From NCBI RefSeq assembly GCF_002008315.2, contig NZ_MVDG02000001.1, positions 1,240,001 to 1,304,000 of the forward strand: 64,000 bases of DNA, written 5' to 3'. A program made the translations under genes and the position numbers. Shown here piece after piece: positions 1 to 10,186 of the stretch (position 1 is the first letter of the stretch; every line of letters begins with the position of its first letter). The DNA comes from Arthrobacter sp. KBS0703 (GTDB lineage Bacteria > Actinomycetota > Actinomycetes > Actinomycetales > Micrococcaceae). The notes under the pieces were generated by a model. The model had not been told where the DNA came from and searched no databases. It saw only the letters and a list, made by a program, of their open reading frames with translations.

Positions 1-1
1 C

Positions 2-481
2 ACCATGCTGGCCAACGCCAGGGTGCTGGGGCAGGTCTTCAACCCCATCAGCCTGTTCTGGTGCCACGGCGCCGACGGCGCCCTGCGAGCGGTTATTGCC
101 GAGGTCCACAACACCTACGGCGAGCGGCACTGCTACCTGCTGCACACCGACGACTCGGGGCGTGCCCGCGCCGACAAGGAGTTCTACGTCTCCCCGTTCA
201 ACGAGGTGGACGGCAGCTACCGGATGACCCTGCCTGAGCCTGACGGCCAGCTGGCCGTCGCGGTGGTGCTCGAACGCCCCGGGCGGAAGCCCTTCACCGC
301 CACCATGACCGGCGTCCGCCAGGCCGCCACTCCGCGCAGCATCCTCGCCGCGGCGCTCGCCGTTCCGTTGGCGCCGCTGCGCCTGGTCCTGCAGATCCAC
401 TGGCAGGGAATCAAGCTCTGGGCCCGCGGCCTGCCCATCATCAACCGCCCCCACCACCCGTCACAGGAGGCCGTCTCATGA
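2..481 (+). CDS. DUF1365 family protein (5' truncated)
   Basis: The window opens inside this gene, so the N-terminal part is missing. About 159 codons remain, and the family is usually about 240-260 residues. The visible part carries the DUF1365 signature: LGQVFNPISLFWC, then an EVHNTYGERHCYLL block, then KEFYVSPFN. The biochemical function is unknown. In many bacteria this family sits with an FAD-dependent amine-oxidase-like protein and a cyclopropane fatty acid synthase, which suggests a role in lipid modification. Its stop overlaps the start of the next gene in an ATGA arrangement, which implies translational coupling with cfa. Confidence 0.85.
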   Translation, partial: TMLANARVLGQVFNPISLFWCHGADGALRAVIAEVHNTYGERHCYLLHTDDSGRARADKEFYVSPFNEVDGSYRMTLPEPDGQLAVAVVLERPGRKPFTATMTGVRQAATPRSILAAALAVPLAPLRLVLQIHWQGIKLWARGLPIINRPHHPSQEAVS

Positions 482-1803
482 CTCTTACAGACCCCACCTA
501 CCAGGGCAGCGCGTCCGGTCCGCTCCGGGTCCCGCCGGCTCCCGCAGTCATCGACGCCGAGGTGTGGCCCGGCGTCGCCCGTCCTCCTGCCGGAGCCAGG
601 GCGGCCCTGGCCGGAAAAGCCGCGGGCGCCTTGTTCCGGAGTGCCGCCCGGCGGCTGCCGCTGCGGGTCGAGTACCCGGACGGGTCCGTGCTGGGAACGG
701 GCGACGCCGGCTCGCCGGTGATGACCATGGTCAGGCCGGCGGACTTCGACACCCGCATCGGCGACAACGGCCTGATCGGACTGGGGGAGTCCTTCATGGC
801 GGGGGACTGGGAAGCGTCGGATCTCGCCGCCGTCCTGGAGGTGTTCGCCTCCTCGGTGGACACGCTCATCCCCGTGCCGCTGCAGAAGCTGCGGAGCCTG
901 TACTTGCCGCGGGCGCCCCGCCAGGAACGGAACACGGAGCAGAACACCCGGGGCAACATCTCGCGCCATTACGACCTCTCCAACGAGCTGTTCTCCAACT
1001 TCCTTGACACCACCATGAGCTACTCGTCGGCGCTTTTCACCGACGGGGCCGGCCGCTTGCCGGAAGTCGGCTGGGACGCGCTGGCATCCGCCCAGCAGGC
1101 CAAGATCGACAGGCTGCTGGACAAAGCCGGAGTGGGCGAGGGGACCCGGCTGCTGGAGATCGGGACGGGCTGGGGCGAGCTGGCCCTGCGCGCGGCCGCC
1201 CGCGGCGCCACCGTGTATTCGGTCACGCTGTCCAGCGAGCAGCAGGCGCTGGCGCAGCAGCGCATTGAGAAGGCCGGCTACTCGGGCCAGGTCACCGTGG
1301 CACTGCAGGATTACCGCGCGGTGGAGGGCGAATACGACGCCGTGGTCTCCGTCGAGATGATCGAAGCGGTGGGCTATGAGTACTGGCCGGTCTATTTCCA
1401 GACCATCGACAGGGTGCTGGCTCCGGGCGGAAAGGTGGCCATCCAGGCCATCACCATGCCGCACGGCCGCATGCTTGCCACGCGGAACGCCTACACATGG
1501 GTGCACAAATACATCTTCCCCGGCGGGTTCCTTCCCTCCGTGCGGGCGATCGAGAGCGTCACCGAGCAGCACACGACGCTCCGTGTCCGGGAACGCCGGG
1601 GGATGGGTGACCACTACGCGGCCACGCTGCGGCTCTGGGAGGAACGGTTCCTGGCCCGGTCCCGTGAAGTGGGGGAGCTCGGGTTCGACGAAGTTTTCCA
1701 GCGGATGTGGCTGTTCTACCTGTGCTATTCCCGGGCCGGCTTCCAGTCCGGCTACCTGGACGTGCAGCAGATCGTGCTGGACCGCCGGGAGGCCCAGCTC
1801 TAA
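478..1803 (+). CDS. cfa: Cyclopropane-fatty-acyl-phospholipid synthase family methyltransferase
   Basis: A 441-residue SAM-dependent enzyme that would transfer a methylene or methyl group from S-adenosylmethionine to unsaturated acyl chains of membrane phospholipids. Family marks are the NISRHYDLSNELFSNFLD block near residue 160, the SAM-binding loop LEIGTGWGELAL near residue 225, and the acidic VSVEMIEAVG motif. A DUF1365 gene overlaps its start by 4 bases. The start sits behind ACAGGAGG, a good ribosome binding site. Whether it makes cyclopropane or methyl-branched acyl chains cannot be told from sequence alone. A strong terminator follows. Confidence 0.93.
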   Translation: MTLTDPTYQGSASGPLRVPPAPAVIDAEVWPGVARPPAGARAALAGKAAGALFRSAARRLPLRVEYPDGSVLGTGDAGSPVMTMVRPADFDTRIGDNGLIGLGESFMAGDWEASDLAAVLEVFASSVDTLIPVPLQKLRSLYLPRAPRQERNTEQNTRGNISRHYDLSNELFSNFLDTTMSYSSALFTDGAGRLPEVGWDALASAQQAKIDRLLDKAGVGEGTRLLEIGTGWGELALRAAARGATVYSVTLSSEQQALAQQRIEKAGYSGQVTVALQDYRAVEGEYDAVVSVEMIEAVGYEYWPVYFQTIDRVLAPGGKVAIQAITMPHGRMLATRNAYTWVHKYIFPGGFLPSVRAIESVTEQHTTLRVRERRGMGDHYAATLRLWEERFLARSREVGELGFDEVFQRMWLFYLCYSRAGFQSGYLDVQQIVLDRREAQL

Positions 1804-1826
1804 TCCGGCGTTTCCTTAATCACAGG

Positions 1827-1862
1827 AGGGACCCTGAAGCGTGCTTCAGGGTCCCTTTCTTG
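1827..1862 (+). terminator. Rho-independent terminator after cfa
   Basis: A perfect 14-base inverted repeat (1827-1840 with 1843-1856) with a tiny loop is followed by TTCTTG. It lies 23 bases after the cfa stop. Confidence 0.85.
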
Positions 1863-2227
1863 TGTCCGGGGCCACCCGATCTGCTGCCGTCCGGCACCCG
1901 CGACACGCCGTCTTTGAGACGACACGCTGGCGTTTAAATGTGGCTAACTACTCCACAGGGTGTGGATTTCGTCCTCGAAAAAGCCGGAATCCCGGACATT
2001 TTGAGGGCACCTGCCTGTGGATTAAAAGTGCATTAAATGACATACTTGTAATACATCATCTTGGGGTCCCGCCGGGGGCCGTGCACTACATGTAGTATCG
2101 ACATACAGATTGAGCGGGGCACAGGCGAGGCCGGCATCGGACAATGGTTTCAGTCCGGCGCAGTGTCCACCGCAGCGATGAGCAGAGACTTCACAAAGTA
2201 GAGACTTCAACAAAGGGGACAGGGACC
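1863..2227 (+). promoter_or_regulatory. nrdHIEF upstream region (no gene)
   Basis: These 365 bases hold no supported gene. They are noticeably more AT-rich than the surroundings between 1935 and 2060, as expected for a promoter. The 12-base palindrome ACTACATGTAGT at 2085-2096 resembles an NrdR box. A second, weaker inverted element lies around 2043-2058. The leader just before nrdH contains the decamer AGAGACTTCA twice (2184-2193 and 2200-2209), 16 bases apart. I see no riboswitch fold that I can name. Confidence 0.6.
2083..2098 (+). promoter_or_regulatory. Probable NrdR box
   Basis: GCACTACATGTAGTAT has a perfect 12-base palindromic core. NrdR boxes resemble ACAC-W-ATATAT-W-GTGT and usually occur as pairs in front of ribonucleotide reductase operons. 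Here one good copy is seen about 130 bases before nrdH. A partner copy is not clear, so the assignment rests on one palindrome and its position. Confidence 0.55.
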
Positions 2228-2473
2228 ATGACCGTTACGGTTTACACGAAGCCGGCCTGTGTTCAGTGCAACGCGACGTACCGCGCGCTGGACAAAAAGG
2301 GCATCACCTACCAGAGCGTGGACATCTCCCAGGACGCGGAGGCCCTCGAGCGCCTGAAGTCCCTGGGCTACATGCAGGCTCCGGTAGTGGTCACGGACCA
2401 GGACCATTGGTCAGGGTTCCGCCCGGACAAGATCGAAGAGCTGGCGCTGAGCGCCGCCGCTTCGGTGGCCTAA
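2228..2473 (+). CDS. nrdH: Glutaredoxin-like protein NrdH
   Basis: An 81-residue redoxin that reduces the class Ib ribonucleotide reductase NrdE. The active site is C-V-Q-C at residues 11-14. The family substrate-binding tail WSGFRPDKI is present near residue 60. The ATG at 2228 was chosen because AAAGGGGACAGG precedes it; the frame stays open upstream but that part has no family similarity. It is the first gene of nrdHIEF, consistent with NrdH as the dedicated electron donor, recharged by thioredoxin reductase. Confidence 0.96.
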   Translation: MTVTVYTKPACVQCNATYRALDKKGITYQSVDISQDAEALERLKSLGYMQAPVVVTDQDHWSGFRPDKIEELALSAAASVA

Positions 2474-2526
2474 GGCTTCCCACGCCGTTTCCGGCAGAGA
2501 ATTCCTATGTAGGTAAGGTGACTCCC

Positions 2527-3033
2527 ATGGCCGCGCCGGCACTTGCCGATGCGCCGGTCGCAGCCCAGGCTGCGAACACGACGCCTGTAAACAGCATGAC
2601 GACTGCAAACAGGACACACAGTCACCTCATTTACTTTTCCTCGGCCTCCGAGAACACCAAGCGATTCGTTGGCAAGCTGGGTGCGGAGGCGGCCAGGATA
2701 CCGCTCCATGCGAAGGATGAACCGCTCACGGCCTGCGAGCCCTTTGTGCTGGTCCTTCCCACGTACGGCGGGACGGGCGGCGAGGGCTCGGTGCCGAAGC
2801 AGGTCATCCGGTTCCTGAACAACCCGCAGAACCGGCGCCTGATCAGGGGCGTGATCGGGGCGGGAAACACGAATTTCGGGGATAACTATTGCATGGCGGG
2901 GGACATCATCGCCGCCAAATGCAAGGTCCCCCACCTATACAGGTTCGAACTCATGGGCACGCCTGAAGACGTCTCCCGTGTACAAGAAGGATTGGAAGAG
3001 TTTTGGACACGACTGTCGCAGACACACCAGTAA
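2527..3033 (+). CDS. nrdI: Flavodoxin-like NrdI
   Basis: NrdI is an FMN protein that supplies the oxidant for assembling the Mn(III)2-tyrosyl radical cofactor of NrdF. The flavodoxin-like fold is visible from [15 protein letters not shown] through [17 protein letters not shown] to [15 protein letters not shown]. The predicted protein has 168 residues, about 28 more at the N-terminus than the family core needs. ATG 2527 follows AAGGTG at good spacing; an internal ATG at 2596 would give a protein of the usual size. The end overlaps nrdE by 31 bases. Confidence 0.93.
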   Translation: MAAPALADAPVAAQAANTTPVNSMTTANRTHSHLIYFSSASENTKRFVGKLGAEAARIPLHAKDEPLTACEPFVLVLPTYGGTGGEGSVPKQVIRFLNNPQNRRLIRGVIGAGNTNFGDNYCMAGDIIAAKCKVPHLYRFELMGTPEDVSRVQEGLEEFWTRLSQTHQ

Positions 3034-5210
3034 CTGAGGGCGCAGGCTCGAAGGGGGCCACCGCCGTCGAACAGCAGAAGAAGCCCGAAATGCCGGCCGC
3101 CTACAAGGGCCTGGGCTACCACGAACTCAACGCCATGCTGAACCTCTACGGTCCCAACGGGGAGATCCAGTTCGAGGCCGACCGCGAGGCTGCGCACCAG
3201 TACTTCCTGCAGCACGTGAACAACAACACCGTGTTCTTCCACGACCTCGAGGAAAAGCTCGACTACCTCGTCAAGAACGAGTACTACGAGCGCGAAACCC
3301 TCGACCAGTACACGATGAACTTCATTCGCGAACTCTACAACCGCGCGTACAAGAAGAAGTTCCGCTTCGAGACCTTCCTGGGCGCCTTCAAGTTCTACAC
3401 CTCCTACACGCTGAAGACGTTTGACGGCAAGCGCTTCCTGGAGCGCTACGAGGACCGCGTCTGCATGGTGGCCCTGCACCTGGCCCGCGGCGACGAGAAG
3501 CTGGCCACCCAGATGGTGGACGAGATCATCGAAGGCCGCTTCCAGCCGGCCACCCCGACGTTCCTGAACGCCGGCAAGAAGCAGCGCGGCGAACTGGTCT
3601 CCTGCTTCCTGCTCCGCATCGAAGACAACATGGAGTCGATCGGCCGCTCCATCAACTCCGCCCTGCAGCTGTCCAAGCGCGGCGGCGGCGTCGCCTTCGC
3701 GCTGACCAACATCCGCGAGGTCGGTGCCCCGATCAAGCAGATCGAGAACCAGTCCTCGGGCGTCATCCCCGTGATGAAGCTCCTCGAGGACAGCTTCTCC
3801 TACGCCAACCAGCTCGGTGCCCGCCAGGGTGCCGGTGCCGTCTACCTGCACGCGCACCACCCGGACATCTACCGGTTCCTGGACACCAAGCGGGAAAATG
3901 CGGACGAGAAGATCCGCATCAAGACCCTCTCCCTCGGCGTCGTGATCCCGGACATCACGTTCGAGCTAGCCAAGAAGGACGAGGACATGTACCTGTTCTC
4001 GCCGTACGACGTCGAGCGCGTCTACGGGATGCCGTTCTCGGACGTTTCGGTCACCGAGAAGTACTACGAGATGGTAGACGATTCCCGGATCAAGAAGACC
4101 AAGATCAAGGCGCGCGAGTTCTTCCAGACTCTCGCCGAGATCCAGTTCGAATCCGGCTACCCGTACATCATGTTCGAGGACACCGTGAACCGGGAAAACC
4201 CGATTGACGGCAAGATCATCATGTCCAACCTGTGCTCCGAGATCCTCCAGGTCTCGCAGCCCACGACGTACCACGATGACCTGTCCTACGACCAGACCGG
4301 CAAGGACATCTCCTGCAACCTGGGCTCGCTGAACATCGCGAAGACCATGGATTCGCCGGACTTCGGCCTGACCATCGAGACGGCCATCCGCTCGCTCTCG
4401 GCTGTGTCGGACATGTCCAACATCACCTCGGTGCCGTCCATCGCCCGCGGCAACGACCAGAGCCACGCCATCGGCCTGGGCCAGATGAACCTGCACGGCT
4501 ACCTGGCACGTGAGCGGGTCCACTACGGTTCCGAAGAGGGCCTGGACTTCACCAACATCTACTTCTACTCGGTGGTGTACCACGCCGTCCGCGCCTCGAA
4601 TCTGCTGTCCATCCAGACCGGCCAGACCTTCGGCGGCTTCGAGAAGTCCAAGTACGCCTCGGGCGAGTTCTTCGACAAGTACACGGAGCAGGAGTGGGTG
4701 CCGCAGACCGAGAAGGTCAAGGAGCTGTTCAAGAACATCCACATCCCCACGCAGGATGACTGGCGCGAGCTGAAGGCTTCCGTCATGGAGCACGGCATCT
4801 ACAACCAGAACCTGCAGGCTGTTCCGCCGACCGGCTCGATCTCCTACATCAACAACTCCACCTCCTCCATCCACCCGGTGGCGTCCAAGATTGAGATCCG
4901 CAAGGAAGGCAAGCTGGGCCGCGTGTACTACCCGGCGCCGTACCTGACGAACGACAACCTGGAGTACTACCAGGACGCGTACGAGATCGGTTACGAGAAG
5001 GTCATCGACACTTACGCCGCTGCCACGCAGCACGTGGACCAGGGCCTGTCCCTGACGCTGTTCTTCAAGGACACCGCCACCACGCGTGACATCAACAAGG
5101 CCCAGATCTACGCCTGGAAGAAGGGCATCAAGACCATCTACTACATCCGTCTCCGCCAGCTCGCGCTGGAAGGGACTGAGGTGGACGGCTGCGTCAGCTG
5201 CATGCTTTAA
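3003..5210 (+). CDS. nrdE: Class Ib ribonucleoside-diphosphate reductase, large subunit
   Basis: A 735-residue catalytic subunit reducing ribonucleoside diphosphates to deoxyribonucleotides. Visible marks are the active-site SNLCSEI motif (Asn, radical Cys, Glu), the redox cysteines in LVSCFLLR and ISCNLGSLN, and the C-terminal C-V-S-C that shuttles electrons from NrdH. There is no N-terminal ATP cone, as expected for class Ib. The start is a TTG inside the end of nrdI with GGAAGAG close by, so translation is probably coupled. A later ATG at 3090 would remove the poorly conserved first 29 residues. Confidence 0.96.
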   Translation: MDTTVADTPVTEGAGSKGATAVEQQKKPEMPAAYKGLGYHELNAMLNLYGPNGEIQFEADREAAHQYFLQHVNNNTVFFHDLEEKLDYLVKNEYYERETLDQYTMNFIRELYNRAYKKKFRFETFLGAFKFYTSYTLKTFDGKRFLERYEDRVCMVALHLARGDEKLATQMVDEIIEGRFQPATPTFLNAGKKQRGELVSCFLLRIEDNMESIGRSINSALQLSKRGGGVAFALTNIREVGAPIKQIENQSSGVIPVMKLLEDSFSYANQLGARQGAGAVYLHAHHPDIYRFLDTKRENADEKIRIKTLSLGVVIPDITFELAKKDEDMYLFSPYDVERVYGMPFSDVSVTEKYYEMVDDSRIKKTKIKAREFFQTLAEIQFESGYPYIMFEDTVNRENPIDGKIIMSNLCSEILQVSQPTTYHDDLSYDQTGKDISCNLGSLNIAKTMDSPDFGLTIETAIRSLSAVSDMSNITSVPSIARGNDQSHAIGLGQMNLHGYLARERVHYGSEEGLDFTNIYFYSVVYHAVRASNLLSIQTGQTFGGFEKSKYASGEFFDKYTEQEWVPQTEKVKELFKNIHIPTQDDWRELKASVMEHGIYNQNLQAVPPTGSISYINNSTSSIHPVASKIEIRKEGKLGRVYYPAPYLTNDNLEYYQDAYEIGYEKVIDTYAAATQHVDQGLSLTLFFKDTATTRDINKAQIYAWKKGIKTIYYIRLRQLALEGTEVDGCVSCML

Positions 5211-6275
<1,065 letters not shown>

Positions 6276-6310
6276 TCTTGTAGGTATTCCGGCCCTCAGG
6301 TAATTCCCGC

Positions 6311-6351
6311 GGCTGGCCCTGTGCGTGAAACGTGCGGGGCCGGCCGTCTCT
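6311..6351 (+). terminator. Possible terminator of nrdHIEF
   Basis: GGCTGGCCC (6311-6319) can pair with GGGCCGGCC (6337-6345) with one wobble, followed by a pyrimidine-rich tract. The loop is 17 bases, so this is a moderate candidate. Confidence 0.4.
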
Positions 6352-6416
6352 ATTTCAATTGGCACCAGTGCGTCAGCGGCGACGGACTGCACGCGGTTGG
6401 GCTGCCAATTCATTGG

Positions 6417-6640
6417 GAGCGCGCTGACATATCAGCCGGACCGCGCAATCAACCTGGCAATCGAGCTTTGCGGCGAAGCCGTCGGCAACGTCGGCCTCAG
6501 TAACATCGATCTTCGAGGGCTTGGAGCGCGCAAAGCTTCAGTATGGAGATGAACGTCTCGACGTAGAAACCAATGCGCGACTGGCAACGGACCCGTCATC
6601 CTCGCTGGAGCTGATGCCTATCCACACGGCTCACGCGTGA
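6417..6640 (+). pseudogene. Remnant of a RimJ/RimL-type GNAT acetyltransferase
   Basis: Two pieces in different frames resemble parts of one GNAT protein. The first reads INLAIELCGEAVGNVGLSNI, like the central strand of RimL-type acetyltransferases, and runs to about 6513. The second frame, from TTC at 6512, reads FEGLERAKLQYGDERLDVE and on to ARLATDP, like the C-terminal end of the same family, and stops at 6638-6640. The acetyl-CoA binding segment that should lie between them is missing, and the joint shifts the frame. I infer an internal deletion of an ancestral gene. No plausible N-terminus is visible. Confidence 0.6.
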
Positions 6641-6711
6641 CCCTCGAGGTGAGACGGCATTTTCCGGCATGGCATGATCGTCTCCGTGCAGAAACTGATG
6701 AGGAGGGGCAA

Positions 6712-8040
6712 TTGTCAGTAATAACAGGTGCCATCGTGCGGCCTGACGTTGAGGCCTGGGCCGCTTTCCGGAGGAGGACCTCTGGCCGCCGGGAAGGCAC
6801 CACGGCATGGCTGATTGGGGTGCTCACGACTGCCGGGGCTTTCATCGCGGACCGCGGGTGGGAAACTCTTGACGAACCTGCCTGGACGGGCGCCTACCGC
6901 GTCATCGATATGTTCGGGCTCGCGAGCATATTCCTTGCCTTGAGTTTTTCTGTCTTTGGATTCCTGCTCCGCAGATATGCACTGGTGGCTGCACCCCTGG
7001 TCCTGTTGGTCGCTGCCATTCCGCACACACTTGACGGCTATGCGTCGGCTGCTGTGTGGTGGCTGGGCGCTGCACTTGCCGCCCTGTGGGCCCTCATCGC
7101 CGCCGGCAGATCGTGGCGACAGTTGGACGCTGTCCGGAGACTCGCACAGGCCTCCCACACAGGACGCACGACGGCAGTGGGCCCCAACGCCATCCGGGCA
7201 GGAAACAGGGTGCTTCGCCGTGGCCTGCTAAGGCTGATGCTTTTTCTGGCAGCGGCGTGTGCTGGTTGGGCACTGGCCCTTGGCGTACTGCCTGCGGATC
7301 TTGGCCGGACCTATGAGGAATTGGGAGAGGAGTCGTCGTCGGGCGTCTTTGCGGCGGCGGCAACCGCGGCGAGCATCATGACGGTCGCCGAAGCGGTCAA
7401 GCAGGCTTGGCGATTGTTCGCGATGGGCCGCGTAGGACGGCGCATGGTCTGGGAAATCCCATCTGGCGTCGGCACGGTGTCATGGTGGCCCTACGCCCGG
7501 AACAACGCCGGGCAGGTGCCCATGGACGTCGCGGAAGCTCCCGGCTGTAACTGCCTGGCAGAATTCCGCCGGTCCTTTCCAGACTCCGAGGACGACCTCA
7601 TGGAAGGTGAAGGCATACCCGCTTCCGATTACTGCCCCTTGAACGGCATCGATCGGATCAATGAGCTCACGCCCGGGGAATTCACCGCCCGGGCTGAGGA
7701 AACCTGGCTGTGGGACGCCGGCTCCGGCTTGCCGGAATACGTAGACCCGGACGCCAGACGCCAGCTCCTCTACGGTTTTGCCGGGCACACGTTTGCCGGG
7801 ATTCCCGTCCGGCAAATCCGCGGACGCATCGACGCAGACTTTCCAGAGGTTCCTCCTGCTCGTGAAACCGATCCGGCAGACTACGGCCCGTGGTGGGCCA
7901 AGCCTCGACGCCCGGAGGCAGGGGTGCAGGACATTATCGATCTCCGTTCGGCCGGCTATACGGGGCCGGCCTTCCGGTACCGGCACGGCAGGGCATGGTT
8001 TGAGACCGCGCCGCCGTTCATTCCGTGGTCGGAATCCTGA
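6712..8040 (+). CDS. Unrecognised multi-pass membrane protein
   Basis: About 442 residues, and I do not recognise the family. The N-terminal half has roughly five or six hydrophobic segments (near residues 30-45, 66-86, 90-106, 113-130, 178-198 and 214-230). The C-terminal half is soluble, with a C-N-C-L motif, many Trp and Pro residues, and acidic patches. I chose TTG 6712 because AGGAGGGG precedes it at 4-5 bases. The frame stays open to GTG 6637, but that start would overlap the acetyltransferase remnant and has no binding site. It stands alone, convergent with the next gene. Confidence 0.7.
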   Translation: MSVITGAIVRPDVEAWAAFRRRTSGRREGTTAWLIGVLTTAGAFIADRGWETLDEPAWTGAYRVIDMFGLASIFLALSFSVFGFLLRRYALVAAPLVLLVAAIPHTLDGYASAAVWWLGAALAALWALIAAGRSWRQLDAVRRLAQASHTGRTTAVGPNAIRAGNRVLRRGLLRLMLFLAAACAGWALALGVLPADLGRTYEELGEESSSGVFAAAATAASIMTVAEAVKQAWRLFAMGRVGRRMVWEIPSGVGTVSWWPYARNNAGQVPMDVAEAPGCNCLAEFRRSFPDSEDDLMEGEGIPASDYCPLNGIDRINELTPGEFTARAEETWLWDAGSGLPEYVDPDARRQLLYGFAGHTFAGIPVRQIRGRIDADFPEVPPARETDPADYGPWWAKPRRPEAGVQDIIDLRSAGYTGPAFRYRHGRAWFETAPPFIPWSES

Positions 8041-8111
8041 TCTGCAGTTCGCCCTCACGCAGCCGGCAGCGCCGCCACTCGCCGCCATAGGTTGCCGCTC
8101 CGCTCCCGTGG

Positions 8112-8486
8112 CTACCAGGTGAGCTTCTGCGGCTTGACCACGTAGTGGCCGTCGCGCTCGGTGAACGTGACGAGGTAGCCGCGCTTGCCGCCGTTGACCA
8201 TCACCTGGCAATCGGTGTGTGTGCCCACTCTGATATTGGGGAAGTTCTTGCACTCCATCCCCGTGATCTTGACTCCAGCATCCTTGGGGCGGGCACGCGC
8301 CAAGATCCGGGCCGCCAGGACCTTGCCGCTGGTCGCTGCCGTGAATTTCTGGGCTGCAGGCGCGGCGGGCGGTGCCGCTGTCACGGTAAAGGTTGGCTCC
8401 GGGGAGGGAGCTGATGGGGCGCAGCCGGCCACCGCCAGGGCTCCAAGCAGTGCCGCTGCAGACAGGGTGGTCCGCCTGATGTTCAT
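8112..8486 (-). CDS. Small secreted lipoprotein, DUF4333-like
   Basis: A 124-residue protein beginning MNIRRTTLSAAALLGA, with a lipobox LAVAGC, so the mature form is probably lipid-anchored at Cys. A Pro/Ala-rich linker is followed by a small domain with two cysteines (MECKNF and HTDCQVMVNGG) and a final GHYVVKP strand, the pattern of DUF4333-type domains. Function unknown. The ATG at 8486 is preceded by AAAGGA at 5 bases; the longer open frame upstream lacks a signal peptide. Confidence 0.75.
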   Translation of the reverse strand: MNIRRTTLSAAALLGALAVAGCAPSAPSPEPTFTVTAAPPAAPAAQKFTAATSGKVLAARILARARPKDAGVKITGMECKNFPNIRVGTHTDCQVMVNGGKRGYLVTFTERDGHYVVKPQKLTW

Positions 8487-8794
8487 CGCCGTCCTTTCTA
8501 TCCGAAGTGAGGCACGTGCCGGCCACTGGAAACTCTGCAGTGTCTTCCTTGGGGAAAGGTTGCCGCTGGGGGACCGCATCAGACGATTCGCGATGTGTCT
8601 TCAGCATTTTCACAGGGGAGAAGGGGCAGGCTGGCTATCCGACTGAGGCTCAAAGTCAGGCCTGCCACTCAGCCGTATTGGGGTGCTCGCAGTCCACTTT
8701 CTGATGTCCTCACATCCGCCCGCCCGTTGAGAACGCCTCCACTGCCTCGTTGACGGGGCGGGGGCGGACCCGGCCCGAAGCTACAAGGTGACCC
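8487..8794. other. Divergent intergenic region, no gene
   Basis: This stretch separates the leftward lipoprotein gene from the rightward beta-helix gene and must hold both promoters. I see no convincing hexamer pair, operator palindrome or RNA. AAGGTG just before 8795 is the ribosome binding site of the beta-helix gene. Confidence 0.5.
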
Positions 8795-10120
8795 ATGAAA
8801 GCCAAGCCGCTGTACACAGCCATCCTCATGTCCCTCCTTCTGTCCGTCGGCATGATTGCCGGTATCTCCTCGCCGGCCTCTGCCGCCGGCACTACATATT
8901 TCGTCAGTGCCGTCGGAAGCGACAGCAACACAGGCACGTCCGCCGCCACCCCCTGGAAGTCCCTCACCAAAGTCAATCAGGCCATCCTTAAGCCCGGGGA
9001 CACGGTCAGTTTTCGCCGCGGCGACACATTTACTGGAGGGGTCGTCACCGCGCAAAGCGGCACGTCGGCGTCGCCGATCACGCTGAACAGCTACGGAACG
9101 GGTGGTGCGCCGACGGTGACCGGCGGCAAATCCGGGAACTGTGTCCGTATCAACGGCGATTTCACCATTGTGGAGGGCCTGCGAGCGGTTTCCTGCGGCT
9201 ATGCCGGCTACAGCGTCGTCGGTGACCACAACACTCTCCGGAATTCCAGCGCGTCCAGCAACGCAGCGGGTGTGAAGATCAGCACGGGCTCTGATTTCGG
9301 CACGTACACTGGCAACGCCCTGACGAACAACAACATCATGAACGTAAATACCCCCGGCACCAACTGCGGAACCCCGCAGGCGGTTAACTGCAGTGACGAC
9401 TCGGGCGCCTTTGGCATATTGATCAATGGCAATGACAACGAAGTTGCCGGCAACACCGTTTCCGGTTCCGCGGCCGCATCCTTCGACTTCAAGCTCGACG
9501 GCGGGGCCATCGAAATCTTCAACGGCAACCGGAACAACATCCACCACAACATCGGCGTGGACAACAACTCGTTCGCTGAACTCGGACGGTCCTCCGCAGG
9601 CACCGCGGACAACAACGCCTACCGCTACAACCTCGTTCGTTCCACCTGCGGTACCAACTGCGCCCAGGCCAAAGGCTTCATCGCCCGAGGTGCCACCACG
9701 TCATTCGGACCAACCAACGGCACAGTGTTTGAGTACAACACCGTCTACCTAAACGGCCCGGACTCCCAAGCCATGGTCTGCCACGCCTCCTGCCCGGCTT
9801 CCACCGTGATCCGGGGCAATATCCTGGTCGGCGTCAAGAACTCGCTGTGGATCAACGGCTCAGGCTGGACCGAACGGCAAAATGTCCTCAACGGGCCCAG
9901 GAACTTCACACTGAACAGCACATCCACAGCTGCACCGGCAGGCTTCGTCAACGCCCCGGCGGACTTGCATCTGACGGCCACCAGCCCCGCTATTGACCGT
10001 GCAGGTGTGAGCAGTTCGCTGACAGACCTCGACGGCGGTGCGGTGCCCCAGAACGGGGACTGCCAAGGAACCGCCGACGCTGACTCAGGCGCCTACGAAT
10101 ACGATTCGCCCAACTGCTGA
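8795..10120 (+). CDS. Secreted right-handed beta-helix protein (polysaccharide lyase-like)
   Basis: A 441-residue exported protein. Residues 1-30 are a classical signal peptide ending in PASA-A. The mature protein opens with TYFVSAVGSDSNTGTSAATP, the DUF1565/pectate-lyase-like start seen in parallel beta-helix enzymes. Asn-rich rungs follow (GNDNEVAGNTVSG, NRNNIHHNIGV, DNNAYRYNLV). Several paired cysteines suggest disulfides. The substrate is not clear; pectin, alginate or a capsule-like glycan are all possible. The C-terminus (AIDRAGVSSSLTDLDG) is the usual closing segment of such proteins. Confidence 0.8.
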   Translation: MKAKPLYTAILMSLLLSVGMIAGISSPASAAGTTYFVSAVGSDSNTGTSAATPWKSLTKVNQAILKPGDTVSFRRGDTFTGGVVTAQSGTSASPITLNSYGTGGAPTVTGGKSGNCVRINGDFTIVEGLRAVSCGYAGYSVVGDHNTLRNSSASSNAAGVKISTGSDFGTYTGNALTNNNIMNVNTPGTNCGTPQAVNCSDDSGAFGILINGNDNEVAGNTVSGSAAASFDFKLDGGAIEIFNGNRNNIHHNIGVDNNSFAELGRSSAGTADNNAYRYNLVRSTCGTNCAQAKGFIARGATTSFGPTNGTVFEYNTVYLNGPDSQAMVCHASCPASTVIRGNILVGVKNSLWINGSGWTERQNVLNGPRNFTLNSTSTAAPAGFVNAPADLHLTATSPAIDRAGVSSSLTDLDGGAVPQNGDCQGTADADSGAYEYDSPNC

Positions 10121-10186
10121 CCACCGAGTCTCTTGCCCGCCGGCGGACTTCGGAGGAGGATGTGGCCAAACTCCGGGAGGCCTGTC

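Noticed and set aside
217..1614. Long open frame antisense to cfa (465 codons)
   Set aside because: It is a shadow of the real gene caused by high GC at third positions; composition is Arg/Gly/His/Val-rich, without domains or a binding site.
2941..2950. GGTTCGAA-type tRNA T-arm-like strings (also near 4146)
   Set aside because: They lie inside nrdI and nrdE codons and no cloverleaf can be formed around them. I found no tRNA gene in the window.
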